From positions 1 through 48,378 of the forward strand of contig DXHT01000024.1 of the NCBI GenBank assembly GCA_019113265.1: DNA of 48,378 nt, in the 5' to 3' direction. Under the pieces are notes generated by a model. The model worked only from the letters and a program-made list of their open reading frames with translations. It had not been told where the DNA came from and ran no database searches. Each line of letters opens with the position of its first letter. Position 1 is the stretch's first letter. Both the position numbers and the translations under genes were made by a program. The stretch comes from Bacillota bacterium. Lineage in GTDB: Bacteria; Bacillota; Clostridia; Christensenellales; Pumilibacteraceae. Shown here in pieces: positions 1 through 8,850 of this stretch.

Positions 1-747
1 GACGAGGAACACCGCCACGAATACGTTGACCGATTCGGGAGCGTGTAAAACGATAAGAGCGATATCCGCGGCTATCGTATATACGATAACGGGGATGCCG
101 AAATTGAGCAGTCCGCCGCTGCGGCAATACACCTCAACGAGATGAGTGAACGCGGCGACGAGCAAAAGAGCCGTAACTATTTCAAGCGTTACGAACGCCG
201 TCTGCACATTTGCAAGCGCCGTCGAATATACGACGGGAATCGCCATGGAAAAGCAAAGAAGATACGCGAAAGAAAGTACGAGTCGCATTACGCCGATATC
301 CGGTCTGCTCTTTGTCCCTGCCTCCGCCGCGCGGAACGCAAGCCCGATAAAGAACAGCCCGTAAGCGACGAACTGCAAAGCAAGCAACGTAAAATCGGTA
401 TGCGCCATGCCGCCGACGAGGACAAGCCCGCTCATCAGCGCCATGCGCCGCATGGAAATTCGCTTGCCGCACTCTGCGGAGCGCGTAAACAAGAATGCGA
501 ACGCTCTGCCGTTGACTATTGCCGCGATAAATGCGGCAACAAGAGACGCCAGCGTCACTATGTGCGCGTACCACCGGGCGGGATCGTCTTTCGTCCAGAA
601 AGGCTCGTCCGCGGTAAAGCCCATAACCACCGCCGCCGTCCGCTCTCCGAAAAGCAGCAAAAAATATAAAACCACAAGCAGGACAAACAGATAGCGGAAT
701 ACGCCCGCTTTTTCGTTCTGTTTTCTGCCGTTAGCTTCCACTGTCAA
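1..747 (-). CDS. Polytopic membrane protein of unknown function, C-terminus cut by window edge
   Basis: This reading frame is missing from the ORF track because it has a non-ATG start and runs off the left edge. It begins at TTG (747) or GTG (741), behind a GGAGG Shine-Dalgarno that lies 5 or 11 nt upstream, and stays open to base 1 (at least 247 codons). The product is almost entirely hydrophobic, with about seven membrane segments visible, the first being YLFVLLVVLYFLLLFG after a short polar N-terminus. Between segments 1 and 2 is a short outside-type loop (DEPFWTKDDPARW). I recognise no family motif and assign no function. It lies about 64 nt downstream of purB in the same direction and may be read through from it. 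The track ORFs on both strands here are shadows. Confidence 0.75.
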   Translation of the reverse strand, partial: MTVEANGRKQNEKAGVFRYLFVLLVVLYFLLLFGERTAAVVMGFTADEPFWTKDDPARWYAHIVTLASLVAAFIAAIVNGRAFAFLFTRSAECGKRISMRRMALMSGLVLVGGMAHTDFTLLALQFVAYGLFFIGLAFRAAEAGTKSRPDIGVMRLVLSFAYLLCFSMAIPVVYSTALANVQTAFVTLEIVTALLLVAAFTHLVEVYCRSGGLLNFGIPVIVYTIAADIALIVLHAPESVNVFVAVFLV

Positions 748-811
748 AACAACCTCCGAAACCGATTATTCCCTTTTTCATATGTAAAGTACATATTTTC
801 GGTAAGTGTTA

Positions 812-2239
812 TCAGACGTTTATCGCCGTCTCTTCGTCGGAAATCTTTTCTGCGCGAAGAACGGGCATGATATGCTCGTTTATAAACTCCTCGGTCTGCG
901 CTTCCGCTCTTCCCGTAAAGTTTCGGGGATCCATTATGTCGTCGATGCGGTCGCGTATCGCGCCGAACGCGTCGTCGCTCTTAATGCGGGCGATAAGGTC
1001 GTTGTCGCCGCCCTCTTTCTTGACGACTGCCGCCGCGTCCATGGAGTGCTCGCGGATGAGTTCGTGCAAAGTCTGACGATTGCCTCCCGCTTTGACACAT
1101 TCCATAAGTATGGTCTCCGTCGCCATAAAAGGAAGCTCCGCCGCTATGTGCTTTGCTATGACTTTGTCGTATACGACCATTCCGCCCGTAACGTTCACGA
1201 GAAGATTGAGTATGCCGTCGGTTGCAAGGAACGCCTGCGGTATAGTTATACGCTTGTTCGCACTGTCGTCGAGAGTGCGCTCGAACCACTGAGTGGAAGC
1301 GGTTATAGCCTCGTTTTCGGGAAGAGTTATCACATAGCGTGCGAGGGCGCATATTCTCTCGCTGCGCATGGGGTTGCGCTTATACGCCATTGCGGACGAA
1401 CCTATCTGATTCTTTTCAAACGGCTCTTCCATTTCCTTCATGTTTTGAAGTATGCGGAGATCGTTTGCAAATTTATACGCGCTCTGCGCTATGCGCGAGA
1501 GGACGGAAAGTACGTTGTAATCGAGCTTACGCGTATAGGTTTGTCCGGACACGGCAAACGCCGCATCGAAGCCCATTTTTTTAACTACGTACTTTTCAAG
1601 CGCTTTCACCTTTTCTCCGTCACCGTCGAAAAGCGTCATGAAGCTCGCCTGCGTTCCCGTCGTGCCCTTGACTCCGCGCAGTTTAAGTCCCTTTATCACG
1701 GCGATAAGATCCTCGTAATCCATAAGAAGATCTTGCAGCCACAGGCAAGCGCGTTTTCCTACCGTCGTCAGCTGAGCGGGTTGAAGGTGCGTAAAGCCGA
1801 GGGTGGGCATTCCCTTATATTCGAGAGCGAACGCGGAAAGTTTCTTCATCGCTTGAAGGAGCTTGCCCTTCACGAGTTCGAGAGCTTCTCTCATGAGTAT
1901 TACTTCGGCGTTGTCGGTAACGTAACAGCTCGTCGCACCGAGGTGGATTATTGGTTCCGCCGCAGGCGCCTGCTTGCCGAACGCATAGACGTGCGCCATA
2001 ACGTCGTGGCGCACTTCCTTTTCGCGCGCCGCGGCGAGCGAGTAATTGATGTCGGAGACATGCGCTTTCATCTGCGCTATCTGTTCGTCCGTTATATTGA
2101 GTCCGAGCGACTTTTCCCCCTCAGCAAGGGCTATCCACAGCTTGCGCCAAGTAGTGAATCTGTTGTCGTCGGAGAATACGCGGCTCATCTCTTTGGAGGC
2201 GTATCTCGTTATAAGCGGATTTTCGTAAGTGTCTTTCAT
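812..2239 (-). CDS. purB: Adenylosuccinate lyase
   Basis: Cytosolic enzyme of purine synthesis. It releases fumarate from SAICAR and from adenylosuccinate, giving AICAR and AMP. At 475 residues it belongs to the longer form of the fumarase/aspartase superfamily. The superfamily signature GSSAMAYKRNP lies near residue 290, with the flexible catalytic serine loop, and the substrate-binding stretch HLGATSCYVTDN is near residue 100. The ATG (2239) follows GGAGAG with about 6 nt spacing and overlaps the stop of the upstream dipeptidase gene by 4 nt, so the two are probably translationally coupled. No other pur gene is in the window. An antisense ORF of 479 aa covers the same bases and is a codon-usage shadow. 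Confidence 0.97.
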   Translation of the reverse strand: MKDTYENPLITRYASKEMSRVFSDDNRFTTWRKLWIALAEGEKSLGLNITDEQIAQMKAHVSDINYSLAAAREKEVRHDVMAHVYAFGKQAPAAEPIIHLGATSCYVTDNAEVILMREALELVKGKLLQAMKKLSAFALEYKGMPTLGFTHLQPAQLTTVGKRACLWLQDLLMDYEDLIAVIKGLKLRGVKGTTGTQASFMTLFDGDGEKVKALEKYVVKKMGFDAAFAVSGQTYTRKLDYNVLSVLSRIAQSAYKFANDLRILQNMKEMEEPFEKNQIGSSAMAYKRNPMRSERICALARYVITLPENEAITASTQWFERTLDDSANKRITIPQAFLATDGILNLLVNVTGGMVVYDKVIAKHIAAELPFMATETILMECVKAGGNRQTLHELIREHSMDAAAVVKKEGGDNDLIARIKSDDAFGAIRDRIDDIMDPRNFTGRAEAQTEEFINEHIMPVLRAEKISDEETAINV

Positions 2240-3066
2240 ATGTAACTCTCCGTTCGGAAAAATTTTTCTGCGTTTATGTGCATTACGGCGGCGGTTTCTT
2301 CCGCCGTAAGTCCCGCCGCGGCAAGATCGCCGTCAAGCGAAAGAAGATCGTATATATCTGTGAGTCCTTCCGGATAATACTCCGCACCGTACAAGTCGGA
2401 GCCGATACATACGTGATCCGCGCCCGCCACTTCGCAGAAGTGCAGGACGTGTTTTATGTAATCCTCTCTGCGGCAGTTTTCGCCGTATGAAAGTTTCGCA
2501 TCGAGAAACGCAGGTACTGCGGCAACGCCTATCACCCCGCCCGCATCCGCGATCAGCTTTGCCTGTTCGTCCGTTATAGAGCGCGGATGATCGGAAAGCG
2601 CGCGGGACGCGGTATGCGAACAAAGAATACGGCAACCCGTTTTTACGGCTTCGTCAAACGCGTCGTAAAACGACGTGTCCGAAAGGTGCGCCGTATCGAG
2701 TGCCACGCCCGCGTTTGCCATAATGCGTATCGCACGTCTGCCCGCACGCGTCAGAGGCAGTTCGGCTCCGACTCCGCCCGCCAGCCCGTTGCGTCCGTTC
2801 CACGTCAGTGACGCATATACGGGCGAGAGCTCCCTAAGCACACATTCTCTGTCCTGCGACAATACGCTTCCGAGATCCTCGATACCGGCGGCGCGTCCGC
2901 TACGGTACTTATGAAGTCCTTCTTTGCCGCGATCCGAGTCGGATAGCCCCGTCACCCATATAGCGAACACCGCTTTATAGCCGCACTCGTCATAGCCGCG
3001 CAATATCTCGCTTCTGTCCTTTTCGGGTAAAGCCGTCGCAATATCGTTATGAAGATCGAAAACCAT
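2236..3066 (-). CDS. Membrane dipeptidase (peptidase M19, renal dipeptidase family)
   Basis: Zinc-dependent dipeptidase of the amidohydrolase fold, which in this family hydrolyses dipeptides, including ones with a D-residue at the C-terminal side. Visible family motifs are the N-terminal metal site FDLHND (residues 3-8), the central CSHTASRALSDHPRSI with its metal histidine and DHPRS block, and the late GSDLYGA, equivalent to the usual GSDFDG. At 276 residues it is somewhat shorter than the usual ~310, and no signal peptide or membrane anchor is present, so it is probably cytoplasmic despite the family name. It starts 11 nt after the zinc-ribbon gene and ends overlapping purB. I see no good Shine-Dalgarno, which suggests coupling to the upstream gene. 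Substrate is unknown. Confidence 0.9.
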   Translation of the reverse strand: MVFDLHNDIATALPEKDRSEILRGYDECGYKAVFAIWVTGLSDSDRGKEGLHKYRSGRAAGIEDLGSVLSQDRECVLRELSPVYASLTWNGRNGLAGGVGAELPLTRAGRRAIRIMANAGVALDTAHLSDTSFYDAFDEAVKTGCRILCSHTASRALSDHPRSITDEQAKLIADAGGVIGVAAVPAFLDAKLSYGENCRREDYIKHVLHFCEVAGADHVCIGSDLYGAEYYPEGLTDIYDLLSLDGDLAAAGLTAEETAAVMHINAEKFFRTESYI

Positions 3067-3077
3067 ACATTATGGTT

Positions 3078-4601
3078 TTATGCCATGGCTTTCAGATCGG
3101 TGTTAATGCAAGCGTATAACTCGGCAAGCCGCCTGAACTTGGGCACTTTTTCTATTTCTTCCAGTCTGTGCCCGAAAATGTACAACAGATCGTCCGCCGC
3201 CTGTTTGCCCGCTTTAAGCAGTCTTATCCGCCCGCCCTTGCGATGTCCCGTGTACGGCACTATTCGCGTAAGCGCGAAAGCGCTCGCGCTCACTATGCCG
3301 AAAAGCAGGTTGCGGTAATGAAAATACATTTTGTTCTTGCGGGCGCAGTCCTCGTCTATCTCACGTCTCATGCGCGGCTGTTCAGCGTTGTACGCAAGAC
3401 GCACCGAATCGCATATCTTTTCGTATATGTCTTCGAGAGACGCGTCAAGGCTTTGCTTGTCAAGCGCTTTAAGCTCTTCGGCGATCGCGCCGAACTTGCG
3501 CGAAAACGCGATGAGCGAATCGAAATCGGGCGCGGTCACCGTCAGTCCGTCCTGATCGGCATAAACGCGGGGCATAACTATCTGCTCGGCGAATATAAGC
3601 GCGTCGCAAAGCAGCGCTCTTTCGCTCTCGCCGCCCGCATTACCGCCCGGGCATACGAACACGGTATTATACACGTAATCGAAAGCGGACCTGGTGCGAT
3701 ACATCATATCGTCGAATTGCGCGCATGCGGTGCTAAGTCCTTTTCGCGCGTTCTGCTTGTTGATGCGATCGTATTCCGCTATCGAGCGGACGGCCTCTTC
3801 GTCGTACGCCGCATTCTCTGCATACACCGCGTCGCTCCCCGCAAGTGTAAAACCCGGTCGGAACGAGCGTACAAAATGGGAGAACACCCCGTATAAGGTC
3901 TTTGCCTCACTGCATATCTCCGCAGAAGGTTGCGAGAGAGCTTTGCCTACCGGTATAAACGACACGGCGCGCACGAGCGCTTTAACAACGGTCTCGCAAA
4001 TGGAAATGACGAGATTTCCTATCTCTTCATCGTCCAGCATGGCGATTCGCCTGTCTGCCACGGTTATGCGGCGACAGTCGTTGCCCATGGTTATATACTC
4101 CTGACGCGCCGAGTCCGCATCTTCGGGTTTACCGTATATCGCACCTATCGTATCGTACAGTGCGCTTAGTAGCGATGAAGTTTCGGAAAGCGCATTGAGC
4201 AGAAATCCGCGGCAGATCTCACGCGGCTGTCCGGAATAGCTCATCTTTGCCATGGGTTCGAGCAGAAGATCCATAATGAACTCCGCACCGCACAGCTTTC
4301 CCTCCTGCCGCTTACGCCGTATATCGGACAAACGATAGAAATACTCCGCGAAAAAGTTATTGGGATCGGCTTTTCTTACCTTGCCGAACCATATGCCTGC
4401 CATTTCATAGTCGCCCGCGTCGAAATAGCCGTGAGCGGTCGCATAATCCGATCTGGCCTTATCCGCATCCACTATCTTGCCCTGAGCCGTAAGCTCGGTC
4501 AAAGTAAAATTCTTTCCGCAATACGGGCAAGTCACTTCTTCGCCGCGTGCGGCAACAAAACTCTTTCCGCAATTAGCGCATATGATGTGTATCGACGGCA
4601 T
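3078..4601 (-). CDS. Zinc-ribbon protein of unknown function
   Basis: First gene of the unit that continues into the dipeptidase and purB. The ATG at 4601 is chosen over the longer track start (4631) because GGGAGG lies 8 nt before it; the protein is then 507 residues. Residues 8-28 form a four-cysteine zinc ribbon (CANC...CPYC). Next comes a TPR-like helical stretch (YFDAGDYEMAGIWFGKV) and then a long, mostly helical region without recognisable motifs. One moderately hydrophobic segment (NLLFGIVSASAFALT) lies near the C-terminus. Similar zinc-ribbon-plus-helical proteins are common hypotheticals in Clostridia. No function is assigned. Confidence 0.85.
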   Translation of the reverse strand: MPSIHIICANCGKSFVAARGEEVTCPYCGKNFTLTELTAQGKIVDADKARSDYATAHGYFDAGDYEMAGIWFGKVRKADPNNFFAEYFYRLSDIRRKRQEGKLCGAEFIMDLLLEPMAKMSYSGQPREICRGFLLNALSETSSLLSALYDTIGAIYGKPEDADSARQEYITMGNDCRRITVADRRIAMLDDEEIGNLVISICETVVKALVRAVSFIPVGKALSQPSAEICSEAKTLYGVFSHFVRSFRPGFTLAGSDAVYAENAAYDEEAVRSIAEYDRINKQNARKGLSTACAQFDDMMYRTRSAFDYVYNTVFVCPGGNAGGESERALLCDALIFAEQIVMPRVYADQDGLTVTAPDFDSLIAFSRKFGAIAEELKALDKQSLDASLEDIYEKICDSVRLAYNAEQPRMRREIDEDCARKNKMYFHYRNLLFGIVSASAFALTRIVPYTGHRKGGRIRLLKAGKQAADDLLYIFGHRLEEIEKVPKFRRLAELYACINTDLKAMA

Positions 4602-4631
4602 TTTGATGACCTCCCTATCGCATTTACGCAT

Positions 4632-4660
4632 ATTATACTACAACTATGCGCATTTGTAAA
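4632..4660 (-). promoter_or_regulatory. Sigma-A promoter of the zinc-ribbon/dipeptidase/purB unit
   Basis: TTTACA (4655-4660), 17-bp spacer, TATAAT (4632-4637). Transcription should start near 4625, giving a leader of about 24 nt with the GGGAGG Shine-Dalgarno before the ATG at 4601. Confidence 0.8.
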
Positions 4661-4795
4661 GAGTTTGACGAATAGCAACGAAAAGGCGGCTGTACTTGCA
4701 TCGGCAACGCTTGCCGACGCGTTCTTACCGAGAAACTTACGTTTGCGCTCAAGAACGATAGCCCGATAATCGATTATTCCCCGTTTCTGAGATTC

Positions 4796-4861
4796 TTACG
4801 CGGCAATAAAGCATGAATCTTACGCGACAATGAGATATAATCGGGATTTACGCGGCAATAA
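4796..4861. repeat. Three short direct repeats of TTACGCGGCAATAA
   Basis: TTACGCGGCAATAA occurs at 4796-4809 and exactly again at 4848-4861. A variant, TTACGCGACAATGA, sits between them at 4820-4833. The copies start 24 and 28 bp apart and lie between the ispH-rpsA terminator and the next promoter. Function is unknown. They could be protein-binding sites or the remnant of a tandem duplication. Confidence 0.6.
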
Positions 4862-4896
4862 GACAAAGAAAAACGGACCCGCCGACGGCGGATCCG
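4862..4896 (-). terminator. Intrinsic terminator after ispH-rpsA
   Basis: On the minus strand, CGGATCCGCC-GTC-GGCGGGTCCG forms a 10-bp stem with one G-U pair, followed directly by TTTTTCTTTGTC. It lies 17 nt after the ispH-rpsA stop and closes the long operon. Confidence 0.9.
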
Positions 4897-4912
4897 CTTT
4901 ACTTTATTCTCG

Positions 4913-6994
4913 TTACTGTTTAAGGTCTTTAAGAAGATCCGCAAACGGATTGTTGCCGGAATCTTCGCTCCACTCCGCATCGCCTGCGTCCTTTTCGCGG
5001 TCGCCCTTTCTCGCTGCGCGGGGTTTGGAATCCTTTCTGTCCGATCTCTGCGCTTTTTCCTCGGTGGAAAGCTCAGGCATGCAAGCCTTTGCGCTGAGAT
5101 TTATCTTCTTGTTCTCGGAATCTATTGCAAGAACCTTGACTTCTATTTCGTCGCCCACCTTGTAAATGTCGTTTATGTTCTTTACATAGGTGTTGCTCGC
5201 TTCGGATACGTGTACGAGACCCTCAACGCCCGGTTCCACTTCGACGAACGCGCCGAAAGGCATGATGGACGTGATCTTACCCTTGAATACCGATCCGACG
5301 GGATGGTTCTCGACTGCAACATCGAACGGGTGCTTCTGGAGCTGCTTGTATCCGAGGGATACTTTGCCCTTCTCGCGGTCGGCTTTGAGAACTACGAAAT
5401 CGTACTTCTTACCGACGGTGAGGATATCCGCTATGGACTTGAACTTCGTCCACGAAACGTCGCTTATGTGAACAAGGCAGTCATAACCGTCAACGCTTAC
5501 AAACGCGCCGAACTTGCTTATGCTCTTGACCTTGCCGTTGACGATAACACCGGGAACTACGTTCGCCCAGAATATTTCTTCTCTCTCCTTGCGCTCGCGT
5601 TCGAGGATCACTCTCTGGCTTGCGACGATACGCTTTTTCTCGTCGTTAATTTCAAGAGCGACAAGGCGCAGCGTCTTTCCCTCGTATGCCTTGGGATCGC
5701 TGACGTACTTTTCCTTTATCTGAGAGGCGGGAACGAATACGGTATAAGTGCCAAGCTTGCCGAGAAGTCCGCCGCCCTTGTTCTTTTCCTTATTGCGCTC
5801 GACGGCCTTGTTTACGACAAGTTCAAACTCTTCACCGTTTCTCACGGTGTCGACTATCTTGTCGCCCTCTTTGACCTCGTCCACCGCTTTCTTGGAAAAC
5901 GGGTACGCGCCGTCCGGCTTGGAGGGAAGCAGTTTAGCTTCGAGTTCTTTTCCTTCCGGGTAGTTGGCGGGATCGTATGCGGTACCTTCAAGCTCCGCAT
6001 CTTCCGCGGCTATAAAGCCGTCCATCTTCGTGCCGCAATCGACGGTGATTCCCTTCTCGTCGGCCGAAACGACTTTGACCGTATATACCCTGCCGCTGCT
6101 CAGTTTTTTGCCGCTTGTTTCATCGGCGCCGACCGCCTGCAAGAATTCCTCATTCGTTGCTTCGGTGAAGTTGTTGTCCATGTATTGAAGTACCTCCGTT
6201 ATCGACTCATCGGGAGCCGACGCGCCGGCGACTATGCCTATTTTGTCGTCGGCATTGAATTTTATTCTTTTCAGATCCTCTGCCGAACCGATAAGGAAAG
6301 CGCTACAAAAACTCTCGCATATATCCTTTAGTTTCAACGTGTTGGAACTGCGAACGTCTCCGATCACCAGAACCTTGTCACATAACTTCGACAATTCTTC
6401 CGCTTCTCTTTGCCGTTCTTGTGTAGTATAACAAATTGTGTCGAATATTTCAACTGTTTTTAATCTATCTTTCGTAAATTTATACGCTATATTTGCAAAT
6501 TTTTTCGCAGATGACGTCGTTTGTGCGACAAGACACAGCTTTTCGCACGTCAATAGCGAATCGGGTATCGCGTTCTCGTCTTCTATTATCACCGCATTGT
6601 ATCCGCATATCGAATTTATTCCGACTACTTCAGGGTGATCTTTCTTTCCGAATACGGCTATCGTATAGCCCTTTTTATACATATCGGCGACTATATCGCG
6701 CGTGCGCTTTACGAACGGACAGGTAGCATCCACGATATTCAGTCCGCGCGCTTTCGCTTCCGCGATCACTTCGAGCGGAGCGCCGTGCGAGCGTATGACG
6801 AGAGTGGAGCCCTCTTCCGCCTCGCTCACATCATCGATGGCGCGTATCCCCTTTTTTTCAAGCTCTTCCACTATGCGCGAGTTGTGTATGAGGTGCCCGT
6901 AGGTATACACTTTGCCGCTTGCGCTCTCGACGAGCGACAGCGATCGTCTTACGCCGTAACAAAAACCGAGATTTTTTGCTTTATATATCTTCAA
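4913..6994 (-). CDS. ispH-rpsA: Fused 4-hydroxy-3-methylbut-2-enyl diphosphate reductase and ribosomal protein S1
   Basis: Two-domain protein of 693 residues. Residues 1 to ~280 are IspH (LytB), the [4Fe-4S] enzyme that makes IPP and DMAPP in the last step of the MEP pathway. The cluster cysteines are visible in GFCYGVRRS, DATCPFVKRTRD and FDTICYTTQERQ. From ~residue 300 onward there are about four S1 RNA-binding repeats, the last two being the clearest (NGKVKSISKFGAFVSVDGYD and GKITSIMPFGAFVEVEPGVE). The tail is charged. This fusion is known in many Clostridia, where the S1 part serves as the ribosomal S1-like protein. It is the last gene of the long operon, 3 nt after plsC. Together with dxs and ispA it shows that the MEP route is used. 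Confidence 0.96.
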   Translation of the reverse strand: MKIYKAKNLGFCYGVRRSLSLVESASGKVYTYGHLIHNSRIVEELEKKGIRAIDDVSEAEEGSTLVIRSHGAPLEVIAEAKARGLNIVDATCPFVKRTRDIVADMYKKGYTIAVFGKKDHPEVVGINSICGYNAVIIEDENAIPDSLLTCEKLCLVAQTTSSAKKFANIAYKFTKDRLKTVEIFDTICYTTQERQREAEELSKLCDKVLVIGDVRSSNTLKLKDICESFCSAFLIGSAEDLKRIKFNADDKIGIVAGASAPDESITEVLQYMDNNFTEATNEEFLQAVGADETSGKKLSSGRVYTVKVVSADEKGITVDCGTKMDGFIAAEDAELEGTAYDPANYPEGKELEAKLLPSKPDGAYPFSKKAVDEVKEGDKIVDTVRNGEEFELVVNKAVERNKEKNKGGGLLGKLGTYTVFVPASQIKEKYVSDPKAYEGKTLRLVALEINDEKKRIVASQRVILERERKEREEIFWANVVPGVIVNGKVKSISKFGAFVSVDGYDCLVHISDVSWTKFKSIADILTVGKKYDFVVLKADREKGKVSLGYKQLQKHPFDVAVENHPVGSVFKGKITSIMPFGAFVEVEPGVEGLVHVSEASNTYVKNINDIYKVGDEIEVKVLAIDSENKKINLSAKACMPELSTEEKAQRSDRKDSKPRAARKGDREKDAGDAEWSEDSGNNPFADLLKDLKQ

Positions 6995-6997
6995 AAC

Positions 6998-7843
6998 TCA
7001 TTCACCGCCGTTTTCGCCTGCGTTGCCGCCAGCCGTGCGCCCGCCATTTCTCTTCATTTGTTTAATACGCAGTTTTTCCTCTTTGCGGCGGAGTTTTTCC
7101 TCTTTCTTGGCTGCTTTCGCGCGGGCTTTCATGCGCTTCTTTTCCGCACGCAGTTCCTTACGGTAACGTCTGCCGTCCATTATTTCGCGCAAGTGGTTCT
7201 TTGCGTCTTCCATTCCCGCCGAAACGGCTTCCGCAAGTTCGCCCAGTTTTTCCGCATTGAGCGGTCCGGAAACGCGGGAGACGAGATCTATCGGCTTGCC
7301 TATATACATATACGTCCTGCGGAAAAACCTCGGACGGCGGTATATATATACGGGTACGACGGGAGCTTTACCGCGTACGGCAAACATTGCCGCGCCCTTT
7401 TTTACGGCAAGCATGGATTCTTCGTCCGCATCTCGGTTGCGCGTTCCCTCAGGGAATATTCCGAGCACTTCGCCCTTTCCGAGAAGTGCGACGACGCGAC
7501 GAATGGTGGAAAGATCTATATTGCTCCTGTTTACGCCCACTACGCCCAGACGGGGCAACAGCCAGCGGAAGAACGCGTGGTTGTAAAACTCCTCTTTTGC
7601 AATGAAATGCCAGTACATGGGAATGGACGAAAAAGCGGCGGGAGCGTCGAGCATACTGCGATGATTGAACGCGAGGATATACCCGCCCTTTTCGGGAAGG
7701 TTTTCCAGACCGAGCGCCCTGCCGGGAAGCATCAGTTTGAGCAACGGATACAGCATGGTTTTGAGAAATCCGAACCACGCGCGGTAGTTGCACTTCTTGT
7801 CTATCGCCTTGCGATATTTCTCTTTTTTAAGCACTCCGCCCAT
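6998..7843 (-). CDS. plsC: 1-acyl-sn-glycerol-3-phosphate acyltransferase
   Basis: Membrane-associated phospholipid-synthesis enzyme that acylates lysophosphatidic acid to phosphatidic acid. The catalytic NHRSMLDAP (the family NHxxxxD box, near residue 80) and the glycerol-phosphate-binding PEGTRNRD (near residue 155) are both present. Beyond ~residue 225 there is a 55-residue tail very rich in Lys/Arg/Glu that is not part of the catalytic domain and may bind membrane or nucleic acid. The ATG at 7843 overlaps the cmk 3-prime end by 17 nt and lacks a Shine-Dalgarno, so coupled re-initiation is likely. An in-frame GTG 9 nt later is an alternative start. Confidence 0.92.
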   Translation of the reverse strand: MGGVLKKEKYRKAIDKKCNYRAWFGFLKTMLYPLLKLMLPGRALGLENLPEKGGYILAFNHRSMLDAPAAFSSIPMYWHFIAKEEFYNHAFFRWLLPRLGVVGVNRSNIDLSTIRRVVALLGKGEVLGIFPEGTRNRDADEESMLAVKKGAAMFAVRGKAPVVPVYIYRRPRFFRRTYMYIGKPIDLVSRVSGPLNAEKLGELAEAVSAGMEDAKNHLREIMDGRRYRKELRAEKKRMKARAKAAKKEEKLRRKEEKLRIKQMKRNGGRTAGGNAGENGGE

Positions 7844-8498
7844 TTTTTACGAACGATATCATCCTTTCCGCAACTTCTTCCGCGGTCATGTTATCCGAGT
7901 CTATCTCCACTGCGTCATCGGCCTTGCGCAGAGGAGATATTTCTCTCGTCATATCCCGCTTATCGCGCGCGGCTATATCCGCCTTTACCCTATCCAAATC
8001 CACGTCCTCGCCCTTTGCCCTCAATTCTTCGTATCTGCGGCGGGCGCGTTCTTCGACGGACGCGGTAAGGTAAAACTTATATTCCGCATTCGGCAGAACA
8101 CATGTCCCTATATCCCTGCCGTCGAGAACGGAAGTGTTCTCTGCGGCTATACGCCTCTGCAATCCGAGGAGAGCGGCGCGAACGCACGGGAGCGCACTGA
8201 AACGGCTACCGTAATCGGACACGTCGCCTAAGCGTATCGCGTCCGTGACGTCCTCGCCGTCAAGATACATTCTCTGCCGCCCGCCCGAAAATTCCGCTTT
8301 TATGTCCGTTGCCGATAGTAAGTCCGAAACGAGAGCATTATCTTCTTTCCAGCCGTCGCGCTTTGCTTTAAGCCCTACCGTGCGGTAAAGCGCGCCCGTA
8401 TCGAGATACATTATCCCCAACTTTTTGGCAAGCAGTTTTGCCACCGTGCTTTTGCCCGCTCCCGACGGCCCGTCTATCGCTATGTTATACTCCTTCAT
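7827..8498 (-). CDS. cmk: Cytidylate kinase
   Basis: Phosphorylates CMP and dCMP with ATP in pyrimidine nucleotide salvage and turnover. The P-loop IDGPSGAGKST is near the N-terminus, and the family LDTGALYR, LDGRDIGT and RRYEEL motifs follow. I chose the ATG at 8498 (MKEYNIAIDG, 223 aa) rather than the track start at 8564: GGGAG lies 7 nt upstream, and homologues begin just before the P-loop. It overlaps aroH at the 5-prime end and plsC at the 3-prime end. The cmk-plsC-ispH/rpsA order is the usual clostridial arrangement. Confidence 0.95.
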   Translation of the reverse strand: MKEYNIAIDGPSGAGKSTVAKLLAKKLGIMYLDTGALYRTVGLKAKRDGWKEDNALVSDLLSATDIKAEFSGGRQRMYLDGEDVTDAIRLGDVSDYGSRFSALPCVRAALLGLQRRIAAENTSVLDGRDIGTCVLPNAEYKFYLTASVEERARRRYEELRAKGEDVDLDRVKADIAARDKRDMTREISPLRKADDAVEIDSDNMTAEEVAERMISFVKNGRSA

Positions 8499-8850
8499 CG
8501 GCATACTCCCTGCGTAAAGCCGCCGCCTTGCCCATGTAGACATGAACGGCGTTAGCCGCGTCATCCGACGAACATACGGTGACCATGACGCGTATGCACA
8601 TCGGAAGCGCGCCGTCTATATCCGGCTCGACGCAAGAAAACAGCGGCGCGGGCAGTACTCCCGACTCTCTTATCGCCTTAGCGGGATAGGATGCGGTCAG
8701 ATCCTTAGTCGTTGATATCAATATGCTGACAACGCTGTCGAAAGAATTCTTCTCCGCTATCCTCTTTATGAGCGCGACCGACTTCGCGGAGATCTCCTCC
8801 TCGGTGTTCGCGTCTACGGTTATCGCGCCCCTTATGGCAAATACGTTCAT
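8485..8850 (-). CDS. aroH: Chorismate mutase, AroH class
   Basis: Converts chorismate to prephenate for phenylalanine and tyrosine synthesis. The protein has the compact pseudo-alpha/beta-barrel form of about 121 residues. AroH-type motifs are RGAITVDANTEEEI at the N-terminus, the LTASYPAKAIRESG block, GALPMCIRVMVTV, and the C-terminal HVYMGKAAALR. The start at 8850 is supported by GGGGAGAG shortly upstream; the track extension to 8901 lies in the 3-prime end of the upstream flavoprotein gene. It overlaps that gene by 4 nt and cmk by 14 nt. No other aromatic-pathway genes are nearby. Confidence 0.95.
   Translation of the reverse strand: MNVFAIRGAITVDANTEEEISAKSVALIKRIAEKNSFDSVVSILISTTKDLTASYPAKAIRESGVLPAPLFSCVEPDIDGALPMCIRVMVTVCSSDDAANAVHVYMGKAAALRREYADEGV

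Noticed and set aside
806-2245. 479-codon plus-strand ORF opposite purB, and similar long antisense ORFs opposite oadA, the carboxyltransferase and the flavoprotein gene
   Set aside because: They mirror the coding frames of well-identified minus-strand genes and arise because TTA, CTA and TCA codons are rare in those genes. Their products are His/Arg/Tyr-rich with no motifs.
4913-6994. ispH and rpsA as an annotation-level fusion artefact
   Set aside because: One continuous frame without stop or start between the domains, and the same fusion is well known in Clostridia.
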